A stretch of 64,000 nucleotides of DNA from Rhizobiales bacterium 24-66-13. Its GTDB lineage: Bacteria > Pseudomonadota > Alphaproteobacteria > Rhizobiales > Xanthobacteraceae. Position numbers and translations under genes: made by a program. This document shows, in pieces, positions 61,632 to 64,000 of the stretch; the stretch's first letter is position 1, and every line of letters begins with the position of its first letter. Where the stretch lies: positions 1 to 64,000 of the forward strand of contig NCHM01000001.1 in the NCBI GenBank assembly GCA_002257205.1. Direction: 5' to 3'. The notes beneath the pieces were generated by a model. It ran no database searches. It saw nothing but the letters and a program-made list of their open reading frames with translations, and was not told the origin of the DNA.

Positions 61632-64000
61632 GATGCGGTCTCCTGATTTTGCGGAAGCGGGAATTGGCGGATGAGGTCGCCTGCCCAATTGAGCCCGCGT
61701 ACGTCGAGCCATGCTGCGGCAAAGGCATCGCGCCCATGGGACACGAGGACATCGTCCATCTGGCGATGATCCTCGGGGCGGCTGGCACCGGCGAAGGCGA
61801 GCGCCACAGGCCCGAGATCGAGATCGAACAGCCGATTGCCGAGACGGGATTGGTAGTAATAATCCCGCTTCGGCTGAGCCCGCGTGATGATATCGATCTG
61901 GCGGCTGTTGAGGCCAAATCCTTCATAGATCGTGCGGAGCTGCGGTTCGCTCGCCTGCGGCGAAGGCAGGAAGATCCGGCTCGGGCAGCTCTCGACGATG
62001 GCCGGCGCGATGGCGGAACGCTGGATGTCGGCAAGCGACTGGGTGGCGAAGACGACGGCGACGTTCTTCTTGCGCAGCACCTTCAACCATTCACGGATGC
62101 GCGCAGCGAAGATGGGATCGTCGAGAAATACCCAGGCCTCATCGAGCACGAGCAGCGTGGGCGATCCGTCGAAACGCTCATCGAGACGATGAAAAAGATA
62201 GGTGAGTACCGGTGTCACGGCGCTCGCCGTGTGCATCAGTTCCTCCATTTCGAAGCCCTGCACGTCGCCGAAGCCAAGCCGATCGGCATCAGCGTCCAGC
62301 AGCCGGCCATGCGGCCCCGACAGCGTGTAGGGTTGCAGCGCCTGGCGTAGCCGGTTCGATTGCAACAGCGTGGAAAAGCCAGTGAGCGTTCGCTCCTCAC
62401 GTGGGGTGGACGCAAGGCTGGTCAGTGCCGACCAGACGGCGTCCTTCACATCGGGCACGATTTCGACGTGTTCATGCCCTAGCAGGCCAGCGATCCAGTC
62501 GGCCGCCCACGAGCGGCTGTCGTCATCCTCAATGCGGGCGAGCGGCTGAAAGGCAATGGCGTCGGAGGATCCGAGATCGTAATACTCGCCGCCGAGGCCC
62601 AAGACGGTGGCGCGAGCCGACCCACCCTTGTCGAAGATAAAGATGCGCGAACCGGCATAGCGGCGGAATTGGAGCGCCAGCATTGCCAGCAGCACGGATT
62701 TGCCGGCACCGGTGGGGCCGACGATCAGGGTGTGGCCGACATCGTCGACATGAGTGACGAGCCGGAACGGCGTGCCGCCGGCCGTGCGGGTGACGATCAG
62801 CGGCGGAGCATCGAGATGGCCGTTCTTCTCGGGGCCTGCCCAAACCGCCGAGACCGGCATCATGTGTGAGAGGTTCAGAGTCGAGATCAGCGGCTGGCGA
62901 ACATTGGCGTAGGCATGTCCAGGGATCGAGGATAGCCATGCCTCCGTCGCGTTCAGCGTCTCCGGAATGGTGACGAAGCCACGCCCCTGGATGATCCGCT
63001 CGACGGCCTTCAGCTTCTCGTCAGCGAGGTCCGGACTTTTCTCCATGACCGTAACGGTGGCCGTGACATAGCCATAGGCCACGGCATCTGAGCCCAGCTC
63101 CTGCAATGCTTCGTCCGCATCGGCGGATTTGTTGGCGGCGTCTGAATCGACCAGCGAAACTTCCTGCTGGAAGATCGTTTCGCGCAGCAGCGTGACGATA
63201 CCCTTGCGCTTCGCGAACCATTGCCGCCGCACCTTGGTCAGCTCGCGTTCGGCTTCCGCCTTATCGAGCGACAGGAAACGGGTGGACCAACGATAGGCGA
63301 AGCCGAGACGGTTGAGGTCGTCAAGGACGCCGGGCCAGGTCGAGGGCGGAAAGCCGCGAATGGTCAGCACGCGCACATGCTGGTCCCCCAGCATCGGCGC
63401 TAGTCCACCGGTGAAATCGCAATCGGGCAACAGCGCGTCGAGATGGAACGGCACCTGGGGAACGGCGACAGGGTGCCGCTGCGTGGAGATGCAAGCGTGA
63501 AGGTAAGTCAGCGTTTCCTCATCGGAGAACCAGCGGATCTCCGGCATGACGCCGTCGAGCAAGGAGAGAAAGCGGTCGGTCTCGGAAATGAAGGCTGCGA
63601 GATGGTCGCGCCAATTCACGGTACGCCGCTCGGTGCTCTCGTAGAGGATCTGGCCGGCGCGGGCCTTGCTTTCGGACGGCGGCAAGAAGGCGAGCGTGAT
63701 GTAGTAGGCACTCTCGAAATGTGTGCCTGCTTCCTCGAACGCCGCGCGCCGCTCTTCCTCTACGAGCCACGACACCGCGTCGGGAAATTCCGAGATGGGA
63801 TATCCGGCGGCGATGCGCCGTTCAGCATCGACGAACAGCGCCCAGCCGGAGCCGAGACGCTTCAGTGCGTTGTTGAGCCGGGCAGTGGTCGCGACCAGCT
63901 CGCTTTCCGTTGCGCTGTCGAGGTCGGGGCCACGAAACTGCGCGGTGCGTTGGAACGCACCGTCCTTGTTGAGCACGACGCCCGATGCGACCAGCCCGGC
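61628..64000 (-). CDS. trbE: TrbE / VirB4-like conjugation ATPase, partial
   Basis: The C-terminal 790 residues of a VirB4-type ATPase; the N-terminus lies beyond the right edge (the frame continues as AGLVASGVVLNKDG). Walker A is LIVGPTGAGKSVLLAMLALQ, Walker B is TLLVLDEAWVFLDDPIFAAR, and a motif FATQSLADIQRSAIAPAIVE follows. The N-terminal CagE/TrbE domain is seen in LVATTARLNNALKRLGSGWA. It energises pilus assembly and substrate transfer. It heads the visible trbE-J-K-L-F-G-I series; trbB, C and D are expected just outside the window. Confidence 0.95.
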   Translation of the reverse strand, partial: AGLVASGVVLNKDGAFQRTAQFRGPDLDSATESELVATTARLNNALKRLGSGWALFVDAERRIAAGYPISEFPDAVSWLVEEERRAAFEEAGTHFESAYYITLAFLPPSESKARAGQILYESTERRTVNWRDHLAAFISETDRFLSLLDGVMPEIRWFSDEETLTYLHACISTQRHPVAVPQVPFHLDALLPDCDFTGGLAPMLGDQHVRVLTIRGFPPSTWPGVLDDLNRLGFAYRWSTRFLSLDKAEAERELTKVRRQWFAKRKGIVTLLRETIFQQEVSLVDSDAANKSADADEALQELGSDAVAYGYVTATVTVMEKSPDLADEKLKAVERIIQGRGFVTIPETLNATEAWLSSIPGHAYANVRQPLISTLNLSHMMPVSAVWAGPEKNGHLDAPPLIVTRTAGGTPFRLVTHVDDVGHTLIVGPTGAGKSVLLAMLALQFRRYAGSRIFIFDKGGSARATVLGLGGEYYDLGSSDAIAFQPLARIEDDDSRSWAADWIAGLLGHEHVEIVPDVKDAVWSALTSLASTPREERTLTGFSTLLQSNRLRQALQPYTLSGPHGRLLDADADRLGFGDVQGFEMEELMHTASAVTPVLTYLFHRLDERFDGSPTLLVLDEAWVFLDDPIFAARIREWLKVLRKKNVAVVFATQSLADIQRSAIAPAIVESCPSRIFLPSPQASEPQLRTIYEGFGLNSRQIDIITRAQPKRDYYYQSRLGNRLFDLDLGPVALAFAGASRPEDHRQMDDVLVSHGRDAFAAAWLDVRGLNWAGDLIRQFPLPQNQETAS

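Overview
The window looks like a high-GC alphaproteobacterial chromosome, probably Hyphomicrobiales and possibly a Xanthobacter/Azorhizobium relative. This rests on codon bias, family resemblances and the tRNA-Gly/trb arrangement; it is an inference, not a measured placement. No rRNA gene, intact tRNA gene or CRISPR array was seen.

Left part (1-23367, apparent chromosomal flank). It opens with decayed genes: a sarcosine oxidase alpha gene with a large internal deletion, a damaged soxD, a frameshifted LysR relic and a 44-base scrap of an IS3 orfA. Next come an RND efflux pair (1634-5967), a cytochrome b561 gene split by a stop codon, and a GNAT gene. From 7517 to 22871 lies one long plus-strand block: a QseB/PmrA-like two-component system, a small secreted protein, a PvdE-like ABC exporter, a TolC/permease/ATPase/adaptor export operon, and a seven-gene biosynthetic operon (ACP, ketosynthase, HAD phosphatase, class III aminotransferase, arginase-fold protein, alpha/beta hydrolase, FemAB-like acyltransferase). 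Four promoters in this block carry the same tandem box, CGTAAT repeated at an 11-bp pitch. Weaker copies lie before the RND pair and, on the minus strand, in the GNAT/regulator gap. This looks like an undescribed, self-regulated pathway that makes and exports an amino-lipid-like or acyl-amino compound.

Junction (23317-25597). The 3' half of a tRNA-Gly(GCC) gene, with its terminator, abuts a P4-type tyrosine integrase. This is the expected signature of an integrated element extending rightward. A truncated IS481 transposase follows.

Catabolic cargo (25598-53159). A branched-chain-amino-acid-type ABC transporter, TetR and PaaX regulators, paaABCDE plus an extra PaaA/PaaC-like diiron protein, paaK-paaI-paaG, and paaN-thiolase-paaH-paaZ make up a complete phenylacetyl-CoA pathway. 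Next to it lie a LysR gene, styA, styB, styC, an OmpW porin and an aldehyde dehydrogenase (styD role). Together they predict styrene -> styrene oxide -> phenylacetaldehyde -> phenylacetate -> phenylacetyl-CoA -> acetyl-CoA + succinyl-CoA. Three 22-bp palindromes (ATTrACC-N8-GGTyAAT) flank the transporter, the TetR gene and the paaG/paaN divergent promoter.

Right end (53160-64000). A LysR regulator, a nested IS3/IS5 wreck, a DUF2274 protein and a minus-strand conjugation operon trbE(partial)-J-K-L-F-G-I. Integrase, attachment site, cargo and trb genes together suggest an integrative and conjugative element that carries full styrene mineralisation.
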